Of a stretch of 64,000 nucleotides of DNA, positions 24,938-33,147 are shown piece by piece; position 1 is the first letter of the stretch; each line of letters starts with the position of its first letter. The position numbers and the translations under genes are program-made. Source of the stretch: Mesorhizobium huakuii (GTDB lineage: Bacteria > Pseudomonadota > Alphaproteobacteria > Rhizobiales > Rhizobiaceae). Where the stretch lies: positions 4,088,001 to 4,152,000 of the forward strand of contig NZ_CP050296.1 of assembly GCF_014189455.1 (NCBI RefSeq), written 5' to 3'. The notes below the pieces were generated by a model that was not told the DNA's origin, made no database searches, and saw only the letters and a list, made by a program, of their open reading frames with translations.

Positions 24938-26080
24938 ATGGCACTTCACCTTTCGGCAGATGCCCCGGCCTCGGTCGCGGCCGCTCCGCAAAAATATCTC
25001 TTTGGCCCGTTCATCGATTTTTTCATGCTTGGCGGAAGCGCTCTTGTCATCCTGCCGGTCCTGTATTTTGTGCCTCTGAGATACGAAGCTGCCCTGACGC
25101 TGACGATGTTCTTGCTCTCACATCTCATAAACCAGCCGCATTTCGGTCATTCCTACCAGATCTTCTATCGCAATTTCGCGCGCAAGGTGCGCGGCGAGGG
25201 GTACAGCCGCAGCCTCCAGATCCGCTATATCTTGGCGGGCATTGTCGTCCCGTTGGCCATGATTGCCTTCTTTGCCTATGGCGCGCTGACGGGGAACGCC
25301 CGCCTGCTGGGTAACGCAACCAACGCGATGGGCTTTTTCGTGGGCTGGCACTACGTCAAGCAAGGCTACGGCATGCTGATGGTGGACGCCGTGCTGAAGC
25401 GCAAATTCTTCAGCGATCAGGACAAGAAGGTGTTGCTGTTCAACGGCTATGCAGTTTGGCTGTTCGCCTGGCTTCAGACCAATGTGGTGATCACGCAAAG
25501 GCAGTTCTGGGGTTTGGACTACTACACCTTCGCGGTCCCGCCATGGCTTATCACCATCGCCATGTCGATCGCGGCCGCCTCCTCGGCGGCCACCGCCGTG
25601 ATGTTCATCAACCGCTGGCGCAAGCATGGTGGCGCGCTGCCCTATAACGGCGTCGTCGCCTACGTCGTGTCGCTTTACGCCTGGATCCTGTTCGTGACGC
25701 TGAACCCGCTCTGGCTGCTCGTGGTGCCGGCGATGCATTCGTTGCAGTATCTGGCCGTGGTCTGGCGCTACCAGACCAATGTCGAGCGCGATCGAGCCGA
25801 TGCCGTCGAGCGGTTGGGACCGAAGGTCCTGTCCACGCTTGGACCGGTGTACAGGCTGCGCGTGCTGGCGTTTGTCGTCTTCGGCGGAATTCTCGGAGCG
25901 CTCGGTTTCTGGCTGGTGCCGATGGCGCTGACGGCCATGGTTCCCTACGACAAGGCCGTGCTCGGCTCGTCGCTTTTCCTCTTCATCGCCTGGATCTTCA
26001 TCAACGTGCACCACTACTTCCTGGACAATGTGATGTGGCGGCGCGGCAATCCGGAAGTCTCGAAATATCTGTTCCGCTGA
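24938..26080 (+). CDS. Uncharacterised His-rich polytopic membrane protein
   Basis: 380 aa, family not recognised with confidence. About nine hydrophobic helices are visible. Histidines cluster at helix ends: LINQPHFGHSYQIFYRN (about 67-83), GFFVGWHYVKQGYGML (about 130-145), PAMHSLQYLAVVWRYQT (about 267-283), and FINVHHYFLDNVMWRRGN (about 351-368). Such paired membrane histidines suggest a metal site, as in membrane desaturases or Brp/Blh-like oxygenases; this is a resemblance only. GGGGAAGG lies just upstream of the ATG. It is monocistronic and divergent from the acyltransferase. Confidence 0.72.
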   Translation: MALHLSADAPASVAAAPQKYLFGPFIDFFMLGGSALVILPVLYFVPLRYEAALTLTMFLLSHLINQPHFGHSYQIFYRNFARKVRGEGYSRSLQIRYILAGIVVPLAMIAFFAYGALTGNARLLGNATNAMGFFVGWHYVKQGYGMLMVDAVLKRKFFSDQDKKVLLFNGYAVWLFAWLQTNVVITQRQFWGLDYYTFAVPPWLITIAMSIAAASSAATAVMFINRWRKHGGALPYNGVVAYVVSLYAWILFVTLNPLWLLVVPAMHSLQYLAVVWRYQTNVERDRADAVERLGPKVLSTLGPVYRLRVLAFVVFGGILGALGFWLVPMALTAMVPYDKAVLGSSLFLFIAWIFINVHHYFLDNVMWRRGNPEVSKYLFR

Positions 26081-26293
26081 AGCGATCGGTTGAACGCATT
26101 TCGGGCAGGGAAGGCCCATTTCCCACGCGAAAACGATTCGTTAACCAAGATGCTGTTCATCGACAGGACGAGTTTGTCGGACGGATGCCCGTCTGCCTGG
26201 AACAGCCTGCTTGTCCAGTCGAGCGCTCGGAAAAGAAAGCTCCGCAGCCGGCGACGACGTCAAATCGTCCGAAACAGAAACAATGTGCAAGGC

Positions 26294-27940
26294 ATGAATG
26301 TGATCGAAAGCGAACAGAACGCGCCCGGCGCTTCCCATCGTTGGACATGGTTGCCGGCCATTGTCGTCGCGTTTTTCTGCCTGTGCGTCACGAGTGCGTC
26401 CGCCGAGACGCGCGCCTTGAAGATCCAGCATCTGCATACGGGCGAGAAGGCCGAGATCGTTTTCAAGCGCAACGGCCGCTACGATCAGGCGGGACTGAAA
26501 AAGATCAATTTCATGCTGCGCGACTGGCGCCGCAACGAGCCGACCAGGATGGATCCGCGCCTGCTCGACCTCGTCTGGCAGGCCTATCGCGCCAGCGGCT
26601 CGAACGCCTATATCCATGTCGTTAGCGCCTATCGTTCACCGGCGACAAACGCCATGTTGCGCAGCCGCTCGAAGGGCGTGGCCCGGGAAAGCCAGCACAT
26701 GGTTGGCCGCGCCATGGATTTCTTCCTGCCGGACGTGCCGCTGAAGAAGCTGCGCGATATCGGCCTCAAGATGCAGGGCGGCGGCGTCGGCTATTACCCG
26801 ACCTCCGGTTCGCCTTTCATTCACATGGATGTCGGCAATGTGCGGCACTGGCCGGGCATTAGCCGCCAGGAACTCGCCAAGGTTTTCCCGAACGGCAACA
26901 CACTGCATGTGCCGAGCGACGGCAGACCGCTGCCAGGCTATGATCAGGCGCTTGCCGCCTACAAATCGCGCAAGGCCGCCGGCACGCCCAATATCGAGCT
27001 GGCAAGCGCCGATGGCGGCCAACGCAAGTCGCGTGGCCTGCTGGCGACGCTTTTGGGTGGCGGCTCGGACGAGTCGGATGATGTCGCGGCGCCGGCGCCG
27101 AGCAAACCGGCCAAGTCCATCGAACCCAAGCCGGCCGCGCAGGGCATAGCGATCGTGCCGCCGCAGGATGCCCAGCGCGCGGACATCCAGGTGGCTTCCG
27201 CTGGTACGGCTGAAGAACCGCTCGCCGAGCAAAAGAGCAAGACGCCCGAAGCGATCGTCATGGCGATGGCGCCTGACACGGTGCCGTTGCCGGCCTTCGC
27301 CCCGCGCGCCGTCACCACGGCCAGCATCCCGACCCCGCAAACAGCACCGTTCGCGATCGCCAGCGCATCCACGGCGCAGGCCGAACTCTCCGCGACCAAG
27401 CCGGTGGCTGCCAATGCCGAAATCCCCTTGGGCAAAGCGGATGCCGCTACCGCGAGCGCTGCGCCGGACATGGTGGCACTCAACATCCCCTTGCCGACAT
27501 GGCGGCCGCAAGGCCAGACAAGCCCGGCGCGTCAGCCGGAATCAGCCAAGTCTGGCGACGCCGTCGCTGCCTTGCTGGCCATGCATCACCCCGATGACGG
27601 CCTCGATGATTCCGCCGCTCAGCGGATTGCAGTCCCTGCATCAAAACCCGAAGATCGTGTCAGGACCAGCCCCAAGGCCGATCGTGTCCAGCCACGTCTC
27701 GATCCCGAAGCCACCGCCATGATTGTGCTCGTGACGTCACCTGGCCGGTTGCTTGAGACAGGTCGCGGCATTGCCGGCGCAATCGGGTCGGCAGCGGCGC
27801 CTGTCATAGCCACCAATTTCATCCGTACAGCGCCGGAGCAGGTCTATCTCGATGGATTCCGGCCGCGAGGACAGACGTCCGATCACCGCCGCTTCACCGG
27901 CTCCGCGGTGAAATTCCTGCCCATCGCCAGCTTCAAATAG
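26294..27940 (+). CDS. DUF882 / M15-like cell-wall protein with long low-complexity tail
   Basis: 548 aa from ATG 26294 (MNVIESEQNAPGASHRW); in-frame readings from 26090 or 26150 are possible but add a basic segment without support. A signal-like helix (LPAIVVAFFCLCVTSASA) precedes a DUF882 domain (about 45-205). It carries the metal-site pattern of LD-carboxypeptidase-like M15 enzymes: VVSAYRSPATN, SQHMVGRAMDFFLP, and PFIHMDVGNVRHW. The expected target is peptidoglycan. Residues about 235-500 are Ala/Pro-rich and of low complexity. DUF882 proteins are usually near 200 residues, so the tail is unusual. Confidence 0.83.
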   Translation: MNVIESEQNAPGASHRWTWLPAIVVAFFCLCVTSASAETRALKIQHLHTGEKAEIVFKRNGRYDQAGLKKINFMLRDWRRNEPTRMDPRLLDLVWQAYRASGSNAYIHVVSAYRSPATNAMLRSRSKGVARESQHMVGRAMDFFLPDVPLKKLRDIGLKMQGGGVGYYPTSGSPFIHMDVGNVRHWPGISRQELAKVFPNGNTLHVPSDGRPLPGYDQALAAYKSRKAAGTPNIELASADGGQRKSRGLLATLLGGGSDESDDVAAPAPSKPAKSIEPKPAAQGIAIVPPQDAQRADIQVASAGTAEEPLAEQKSKTPEAIVMAMAPDTVPLPAFAPRAVTTASIPTPQTAPFAIASASTAQAELSATKPVAANAEIPLGKADAATASAAPDMVALNIPLPTWRPQGQTSPARQPESAKSGDAVAALLAMHHPDDGLDDSAAQRIAVPASKPEDRVRTSPKADRVQPRLDPEATAMIVLVTSPGRLLETGRGIAGAIGSAAAPVIATNFIRTAPEQVYLDGFRPRGQTSDHRRFTGSAVKFLPIASFK

Positions 27941-28067
27941 GGGCGCGAACGCCTGCATTCGATCCAGTGCAGAAATGTGTTGTATGATAAGGATGGCTAG
28001 AGTTGTGCTCCTGTTGCGCAACCCACGCTGAAACCTTCCATACAGCTCTGTAAAGCATTTTCCAAAT

Positions 28068-28096
28068 TTGACAATCGTGCATGAAATTGTAAGATA
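28068..28096 (+). promoter_or_regulatory. Promoter and candidate operator of the RpiR-family gene
   Basis: TTGACA (28068-28073) and AAGATA (28091-28096) with a 17-base spacer resemble a sigma-70 promoter. The spacer contains the inverted halves ACAAT and ATTGT with GCAT between them. The same arrangement occurs at 35183-35204 in front of the liv operon, so autoregulation by the RpiR protein is plausible. Confidence 0.5.
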
Positions 28097-28121
28097 ATCG
28101 TCTTTCCGTCAGCGAGAGGCG

Positions 28122-29033
28122 ATGACTATGTCGATCCGCGAAGAACTGGCCAACACCACCTTGGCGTTCACCTCGGCGGAAGAAAAGATCGTTCAGGTTC
28201 TGCTTGCCGATTATCCGATGTCGGGGCTGGGTACAGCGACTCGGCTGGCGCGCCGCGCCGGGGTCAGCGATCCGAGCGTGACAAGGCTGATGACCAAGCT
28301 CGGCTATGTCGGCTTCGCCGATTTCCAGGCGCGCCTGCTCACCGAGGTCGAATCCAGGCTGCACTCGCCGCTTTTGATGATGGAGGCCAAGCGTCCGGGC
28401 GGCTCCAGCGAAGGCACGGCACTCGCCTATTTCCATTCGGTTTCCGACAGTCTGGAGCGCACGCGCACGGCGGTGCCGCTGCAAGCCTATACGCGCGCAG
28501 TCAATTTGCTGCTCGAGACCAAGGGCCAGGTCGTGCTGCTGGGTGGCCGTTTCAGCCGGCATATCGCCTCCATGCTTGCTGGTTACCTCCTGCAGTTCCG
28601 CTCCGGCGTGCGCGACATCGGTTCGCTGAGCCCCGCCGATTTCGACCTGCTGATCGACCTCGGCAAACGCGACCTTCTCGTCGTCTTCGACTACCGGCGC
28701 TACCAGTCGGATGTTGTGCGCTTTGCCCAACAGGCGCATGAACGCGGCGTCTCCATCCTGTTGTTCACCGACGTGTGGCTGTCGCCGATATCAGAGGTCG
28801 CCGACCTGACCATGGTCGCGGCGATCGACGCCAATTCGCCCTTCGACACGCTGGCGACCGCCGTCGCCCAGATGGAAACCGTCTTTGCTCATGCGCTGGA
28901 GGGCCATGGCGCCGGGGTGCGCAAGCGCATCGAGGACATCGAGAAGATCCGCAGCACCAATGCCGTCACGCTCGATGCCGCCCTGTCGCCAGCCGACAAC
29001 GAAACCGCCAAACCCAAAACCCCAAGGAAATAG
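28122..29033 (+). CDS. MurR/RpiR-family transcriptional regulator
   Basis: 303 aa. The N-terminal HTH_6 domain (about 5-80; FTSAEEKIVQVLLADYP, then RRAGVSDPSVTRLMTKLGY) is followed by a SIS sugar-isomerase-like domain (about 125-265; VVLLGGRFSRHIASMLAGYL). RpiR proteins sense phosphosugars or related metabolites and usually regulate adjacent catabolic genes. It lies 41 bases upstream of the M20 hydrolase gene on the same strand. A second start (MSIREE) two codons later is equally possible. Confidence 0.92.
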   Translation: MTMSIREELANTTLAFTSAEEKIVQVLLADYPMSGLGTATRLARRAGVSDPSVTRLMTKLGYVGFADFQARLLTEVESRLHSPLLMMEAKRPGGSSEGTALAYFHSVSDSLERTRTAVPLQAYTRAVNLLLETKGQVVLLGGRFSRHIASMLAGYLLQFRSGVRDIGSLSPADFDLLIDLGKRDLLVVFDYRRYQSDVVRFAQQAHERGVSILLFTDVWLSPISEVADLTMVAAIDANSPFDTLATAVAQMETVFAHALEGHGAGVRKRIEDIEKIRSTNAVTLDAALSPADNETAKPKTPRK

Positions 29034-29074
29034 CGTCGATACGCCCGATGCGGCGATGCGAGGAAGGAACAATC

Positions 29075-30390
29075 ATGCCTGATACCCAGACCATCATCGA
29101 CGCCGTGCAGGCCGGGATCGAGGCCGACCGCGACTGGCTGATCGGGCTGACCCGCGACATGGTCCGCATCCCCTCGGTCAATCCCAAATTCGAGTCCAAT
29201 CCGGCGATCAATCGCGAGGCGGATGTCCAGGCGCTGCTCGAACCGGTCCTCAAGCAGGACGGCTTCCGCACCGAACAGTGGGATGCCTTGCCCGGCCGGC
29301 CCAATCTGGTCGGCGAATGGGCCGGAAACGAGGACCGCAGCCTGATCTTGTGTGGACATATCGATGTCGTGCCGGTCGGCGAGATGAGGGACTGGTCCGT
29401 CGATCCGTTCGGCGGCGAGATCACCAATGGCCGGCTCTATGGCGCGGTGCGGTCGACATGAAGGGCGGCGTCGCGGCTTGCGTTGCCGCCGCGCGTGCGA
29501 TCAAAAAGGCCGGCATCACGCTGCAGGGCCGGCTGGCCATCCACTCCGTCGTCGACGAGGAGGCGGGCGGTTTCGGCGCCATAGATGCGGTCAAGAAGGG
29601 CAAGCTCGCCAAGGCGGTCCTTGTCGCCGAGCCGACCTGGGGCGATGTCCTGCCGGTCGAGGGCGGGCTTGAATGGGCGCGGGTGACGATCCGTGGCCGC
29701 AACGCGCATTCGGCGCTGCGCTACAACGAGATCTATCCGCAGCGCCACGACAAGGACCGGCTGAAGCCGGGCGTCAACGCGATCGAGATCGCGGCGCGCT
29801 TCATTGCCGCCGTCCGTCAGTACGAGCTGGACCGGACCCGGGCGAAGTCCCATCCGCTGCTGCCGCTCGGCATGAACACCATCAATATCGGCGTCGTGCA
29901 TGGCGGCACCGGTCTTGGCGAGCACGGCCTGCCGACGGTGATGACCAACCCGGCCATCATCCCCGATGTCGCCGTGCTCGACCTCGACATGAAATTCCTG
30001 CCGGATGAGAACTCGGCCGACTATCGCCGCGACTTCGAGGCGTTCGTCCATCATTTCGCGCAGACCGACGCCTGGCTGCGTGACAACCCGCCGACCATCC
30101 AGTGGGAGCTCGGCGGGCTGCATTTCCCGCCGATGAACACGTCCGTCGACCACCCGCTGGTGACGTCGCTGATGAAGCGCAAGGCCGCGATCGGCAAGGC
30201 GCCTGAGGCACGCGGCTTCGTCGCCGTCTGCGACGCCGCCCACTATGCCGGTGCGGGCGTCGACGGTGTCATCTTCGGCCCATCGGGCGACGGGTTCCAT
30301 GGCGCCAACGAATATGTCGAGGTCGAGTCTGTCGTCGAGACCGCCAAGGTCATCGCGGCATCCGTCATCGACTGGTGCGGCGTCCGCTAA
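29075..30390 (+). pseudogene. M20-family amidohydrolase/deacylase, broken by a one-base deletion
   Basis: The start at ATG 29075 is preceded by AGGAAGGA. The N-terminal part contains the metal-binding CGHIDVVPVG and ends WSVDPFGGEITNGRLYG. There the family consensus YGRGAxDMKGG is expected, but one base is missing after 29443 and the frame runs to TGA. The remainder continues in another frame: VDMKGGVAACVAAARAIKKA, then HSVVDEEAGGFGAID, then FGPSGDGFHGANEYVEVES. Repaired length is 438 aa, normal for ArgE/DapE-type M20 enzymes that cleave N-acyl or peptide-like bonds. All metal ligands are present, so the deletion is recent or an error. Confidence 0.88.
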
Positions 30391-30414
30391 GGCGGAGTTG
30401 CGTTTCGAAAACGG

Positions 30415-31449
30415 TCAGGCCGGGCGTTTGATCCGCCCGGCGACAACGCCCCATGCAGCCTTGATCATGCCGGCCAGCCCGCTCGGATAGGCCAGCATCA
30501 CGCCGATGATCAGCACCGCCGTGATCATCGGGCGCCATGCGCCGAAATCGGCCATCCACTCGGCAAAGATCGTCAGCACGAAAGAGGCGATGATGGCGCC
30601 GTAGATCGTGCTGGTGCCGCCTAGCAGTACCATCGACAGGATGATGGTGGCGAGGCTCATGCCGAAGACGTCGATCGAGGCATTGCGCTGGTAGGCGGCG
30701 TAGAAGGCGCCGGCAACGCCGGTGAAGAAGGCGCTGGCCGCCAGCGTCAGCATGCGTTGGCGCACGATCGAGACGCCACGGCTGATGGCGTACTCCTCAT
30801 TGTCGCGCAACGCCACGATGCTGGCGCCGGCGCGCGAGCGTACGAACACGCGCAGGAACAGCGTGCTTGCCACCAGCAGCGCCAGCGCGATGTAGAAATA
30901 GGCGAACTTGGCGTCGCGGACCATGTTGTGATCGAGCCAGTAGAGGCCGGGGATGCGCACGATGCCTTGCGTGCCGCCGGTGATGTCGGACTGGCTGAGG
31001 ATCACCTGCATCACCAGCTGCGCGAAGCCGAACGTCACCAGGATGATGTAGATGCCTTTCAGCCGCAGGATCGGGATGGTCACCAGGATCGCCGCAAGCG
31101 TCGCGACGATGCCGCTGGCGAACAGTGCGATCCAGGGGTCGAGGCCGGCCAGCTTGGTCAGCAGGCTGTAGGCATAGACGCCGATGCCGAACAGCGCCAG
31201 ATGACCGAAATTGAAGACGCCGCCATAGCCGAGGCTGAGGTCCCAGTTCGAGGCGACGATGGCGTAGATGAAGGCCATGATCAGGATGTGGCGGGCATAG
31301 GTGTCGCCGAAGACCAGCGGCAGCAGCGCCAGCACGGCGAAGCCGAGCACGAAGCCGACGGCCTCATGCTTCCACGGCGTGCGGCCGGGCGCGATCGGAA
31401 TTGCCGCCGCTGTGCGGATTGGTGCCATCGTCGAGGTCGTGTCGGTCAT
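30415..31449 (-). CDS. livM: Branched-chain amino-acid-type ABC permease LivM
   Basis: 344 aa from ATG 31449, overlapping the livH stop by four bases; longer in-frame readings run into livH in another frame and are rejected. It has the LivM signature GYGGVFNFGHLALFGIGVYA and, in the cytoplasmic loop, VRSRAGASIVALRDNEEYA. About ten helices are visible. With LivH it forms the membrane channel of a HAAT-family importer. The last codons contain a perfect 8-base-stem hairpin that may serve as terminator against the convergent M20 gene. Confidence 0.92.
   Translation of the reverse strand: MTDTTSTMAPIRTAAAIPIAPGRTPWKHEAVGFVLGFAVLALLPLVFGDTYARHILIMAFIYAIVASNWDLSLGYGGVFNFGHLALFGIGVYAYSLLTKLAGLDPWIALFASGIVATLAAILVTIPILRLKGIYIILVTFGFAQLVMQVILSQSDITGGTQGIVRIPGLYWLDHNMVRDAKFAYFYIALALLVASTLFLRVFVRSRAGASIVALRDNEEYAISRGVSIVRQRMLTLAASAFFTGVAGAFYAAYQRNASIDVFGMSLATIILSMVLLGGTSTIYGAIIASFVLTIFAEWMADFGAWRPMITAVLIIGVMLAYPSGLAGMIKAAWGVVAGRIKRPA
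30419..30441. terminator. Hairpin at the 3' end of livM, convergent with the M20 gene
   Basis: GCCGGGCG - 7 bases - CGCCCGGC, a perfect 8-base G+C-rich stem lying within the last codons of livM and 29 bases after the M20 gene stop. There is no T-run, so intrinsic termination is uncertain. Confidence 0.4.
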
Positions 31450-32321
31450 GCGAGGCCTCGTGAGCGGCTGGCGAAAATGCCCTCGGGGCGTACCATCAGG
31501 GTCAGGATCAGCACGCCGAACAGCAATGCCGGCGTCCAGTAGAGGCCGAAATAGTAGCTGCAGGCGGCCTCGAAGAAGCCGATCAGATAGGCGGCGAAGA
31601 TCGGTCCCGATATGCTCGATATGCCGCCGAAGACCACGACGATCAGCGCCTTGAGCAGCGGGTCGCTGCCCATGACCGGCGACATGAAACGATAGCCGCC
31701 CATGAAGATGCCGGCGAGCCCCGCCAGTGAAGCGGCGATGGCGAAGGCCAGCCCATAGAGCGCGGTGACGTTGAGGCCGACCAGATGGCTGGCATCCTCG
31801 TTTTGCGCCACGGCGCGCAGCGCCAGCCCAAGCCGAGTGCGGTTGAGGAACATCCACAGTGCCGCCAGGATCAGCGGCGTGATGACGATGATGGCGATCT
31901 GGTGCAGCGAGACGCCGACGCCGCCGATGATGGCGTTGCCGTCGATCAGCGCCGGGATCTGCTTCGAGCGCGGCCCCCAGATGGTCAGGGCGCCGTTCTC
32001 GATCAGCGATCCGGCGGCAAGCGTGGTGATGACGACGACCAGAACGATGTTGGGCCGGCCGATCAGCGGCCGCACGACGCTCGCCTGCAGGATCCAGCCG
32101 ACGCCGGCCATGACGACGACGGCGACCGGAAAGGCAACGGCCGCCGGCAGGCCGAGTTCGACCAGCTGCCAGGCGATGTAGGCTCCCAGCATCATGAACA
32201 CGCCATGGCTGAAATTGAACACGCCGATCGTCGTCCAGACCAGGGCCAGCCCGACTGCCATCATGGCGTAGAGCGAACCCTGGAACAGGCCGCCGAACAG
32301 GATTTCCGCCAATGCGCTCAT
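31446..32321 (-). CDS. livH: Branched-chain amino-acid-type ABC permease LivH
   Basis: 291 aa from ATG 32321 (MSALAEILFGGLFQGSLYAM), with GAGGA eight bases upstream; an upstream in-frame start is less likely. It has LivH-type motifs: GVFNFSHGVFMMLGAYIAW, then TRLGLALRAVAQNEDASHLV (EAA-like loop), then VVVFGGISSISGPIFAAYLI. It pairs with LivM. It is separated from livF by 112 bases that contain a hairpin and a palindromic repeat, so livHM may be expressed at a different level from livKGF. Confidence 0.93.
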   Translation of the reverse strand: MSALAEILFGGLFQGSLYAMMAVGLALVWTTIGVFNFSHGVFMMLGAYIAWQLVELGLPAAVAFPVAVVVMAGVGWILQASVVRPLIGRPNIVLVVVITTLAAGSLIENGALTIWGPRSKQIPALIDGNAIIGGVGVSLHQIAIIVITPLILAALWMFLNRTRLGLALRAVAQNEDASHLVGLNVTALYGLAFAIAASLAGLAGIFMGGYRFMSPVMGSDPLLKALIVVVFGGISSISGPIFAAYLIGFFEAACSYYFGLYWTPALLFGVLILTLMVRPEGIFASRSRGLA

Positions 32322-32345
32322 TCTCGGATCCTCGAGCATTTTGCA

Positions 32346-32365
32346 GCCAAGCGGCATCGCTTGGC
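32346..32365. promoter_or_regulatory. Perfect hairpin between livF and livH
   Basis: GCCAAGCG-GCAT-CGCTTGGC, 8-base arms with a 4-base loop, 24 bases upstream of the livH start. It lies between two cistrons of one transport operon and next to a palindromic repeat. It could stabilise or attenuate the transcript. There is no T-run. Confidence 0.5.
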
Positions 32366-32393
32366 GTCGCAGAAATGCGGCTGAAACAAATCG

Positions 32394-32437
32394 CTAGAGC
32401 GGGATGCCAGTTTCAATTCAAATGCATCCCGCTCTAG
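32394..32437. repeat. 44-base palindromic repeat overlapping the livF stop
   Basis: Perfect 14-base arms (CTAGAGCGGGATGC and GCATCCCGCTCTAG) around a 16-base loop. It has the same CTAGAGC / GCTCTAG ends as the two 106-base elements but is shorter and of a different internal sequence. Its CTAG supplies the TAG stop codon of livF. Confidence 0.85.
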
Positions 32438-33147
32438 TGACCAAAATACATCGACATGATCTCGCCGTGGTCGAGGCTTTCGCCCGGCTTGATCTCGGTC
32501 GCCACCGCGCCGTGGTTGACGAGGTAGAGTTGCTGCGTCAGCTCGAGCAGGAATTCGATATCCTGCTCGACGACGATGAGCGGCACGCCGCCGCGCGAAA
32601 TGTCCATGACCGAGGCGCAGAGCTCATACTTGATCTTGGGCGCCAGCCCAAGCGTCGGTTCATCGAGGATCAGCAGGCGCGGATGGCTCATCAGCGCTGT
32701 GCCGATCGACACCATCTGGCGCTCGCCGCCCGACAGCGTGCGCACGCGCTGGCGCCAGCGCTCCGCCAGTTTGGGAAACAGCTTGATCACTTTCTCGCGG
32801 TTCTCAGCCTCATGCGGGCGGGCACGTGCCGAATAGGCGCCGAGCGCCATGCAGTCGGCGATGGAGAGATCGGGAAACAGCCGGTTGCCTTGCGGCACAT
32901 GGATCAGCCCGGTACTGACAATGGCGCGAGCGCTTCGGCCGGCAATGTCCTGCCCATCGAACAGGATGCGGCCGCTCTTCAGCTGCAGCAGCCCGGAGAT
33001 CGCCCGCAGCAGCGTCGTCTTGCCATGGCCATTGGGGCCGAACAGGCCGACATTGCCGAAGCGGCCGGCCTCCAGTGAAATGTCGTGCAGCACGGTGACG
33101 CGGCCGTAGCCGGCGGTGACGCCTTCGACGGTAAGAATGGGACTCAC
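32434..33147 (-). CDS. livF: ABC transporter ATPase LivF
   Basis: 237 aa. Walker A GPNGHGKTTLLRAI, Q-loop region STGLIHVPQGNRLFPDLSI, signature LSGGERQMVSIGTAL, Walker B LLILDEPTLGLAP, and C-terminal VEQDIEFLLELTQQLYLVNH are all present. The LivF-type QGNRLFPDLS segment separates it from LivG. It overlaps livG by four bases. The TAG stop codon lies inside a palindromic repeat. Confidence 0.94.
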   Translation of the reverse strand: MSPILTVEGVTAGYGRVTVLHDISLEAGRFGNVGLFGPNGHGKTTLLRAISGLLQLKSGRILFDGQDIAGRSARAIVSTGLIHVPQGNRLFPDLSIADCMALGAYSARARPHEAENREKVIKLFPKLAERWRQRVRTLSGGERQMVSIGTALMSHPRLLILDEPTLGLAPKIKYELCASVMDISRGGVPLIVVEQDIEFLLELTQQLYLVNHGAVATEIKPGESLDHGEIMSMYFGH

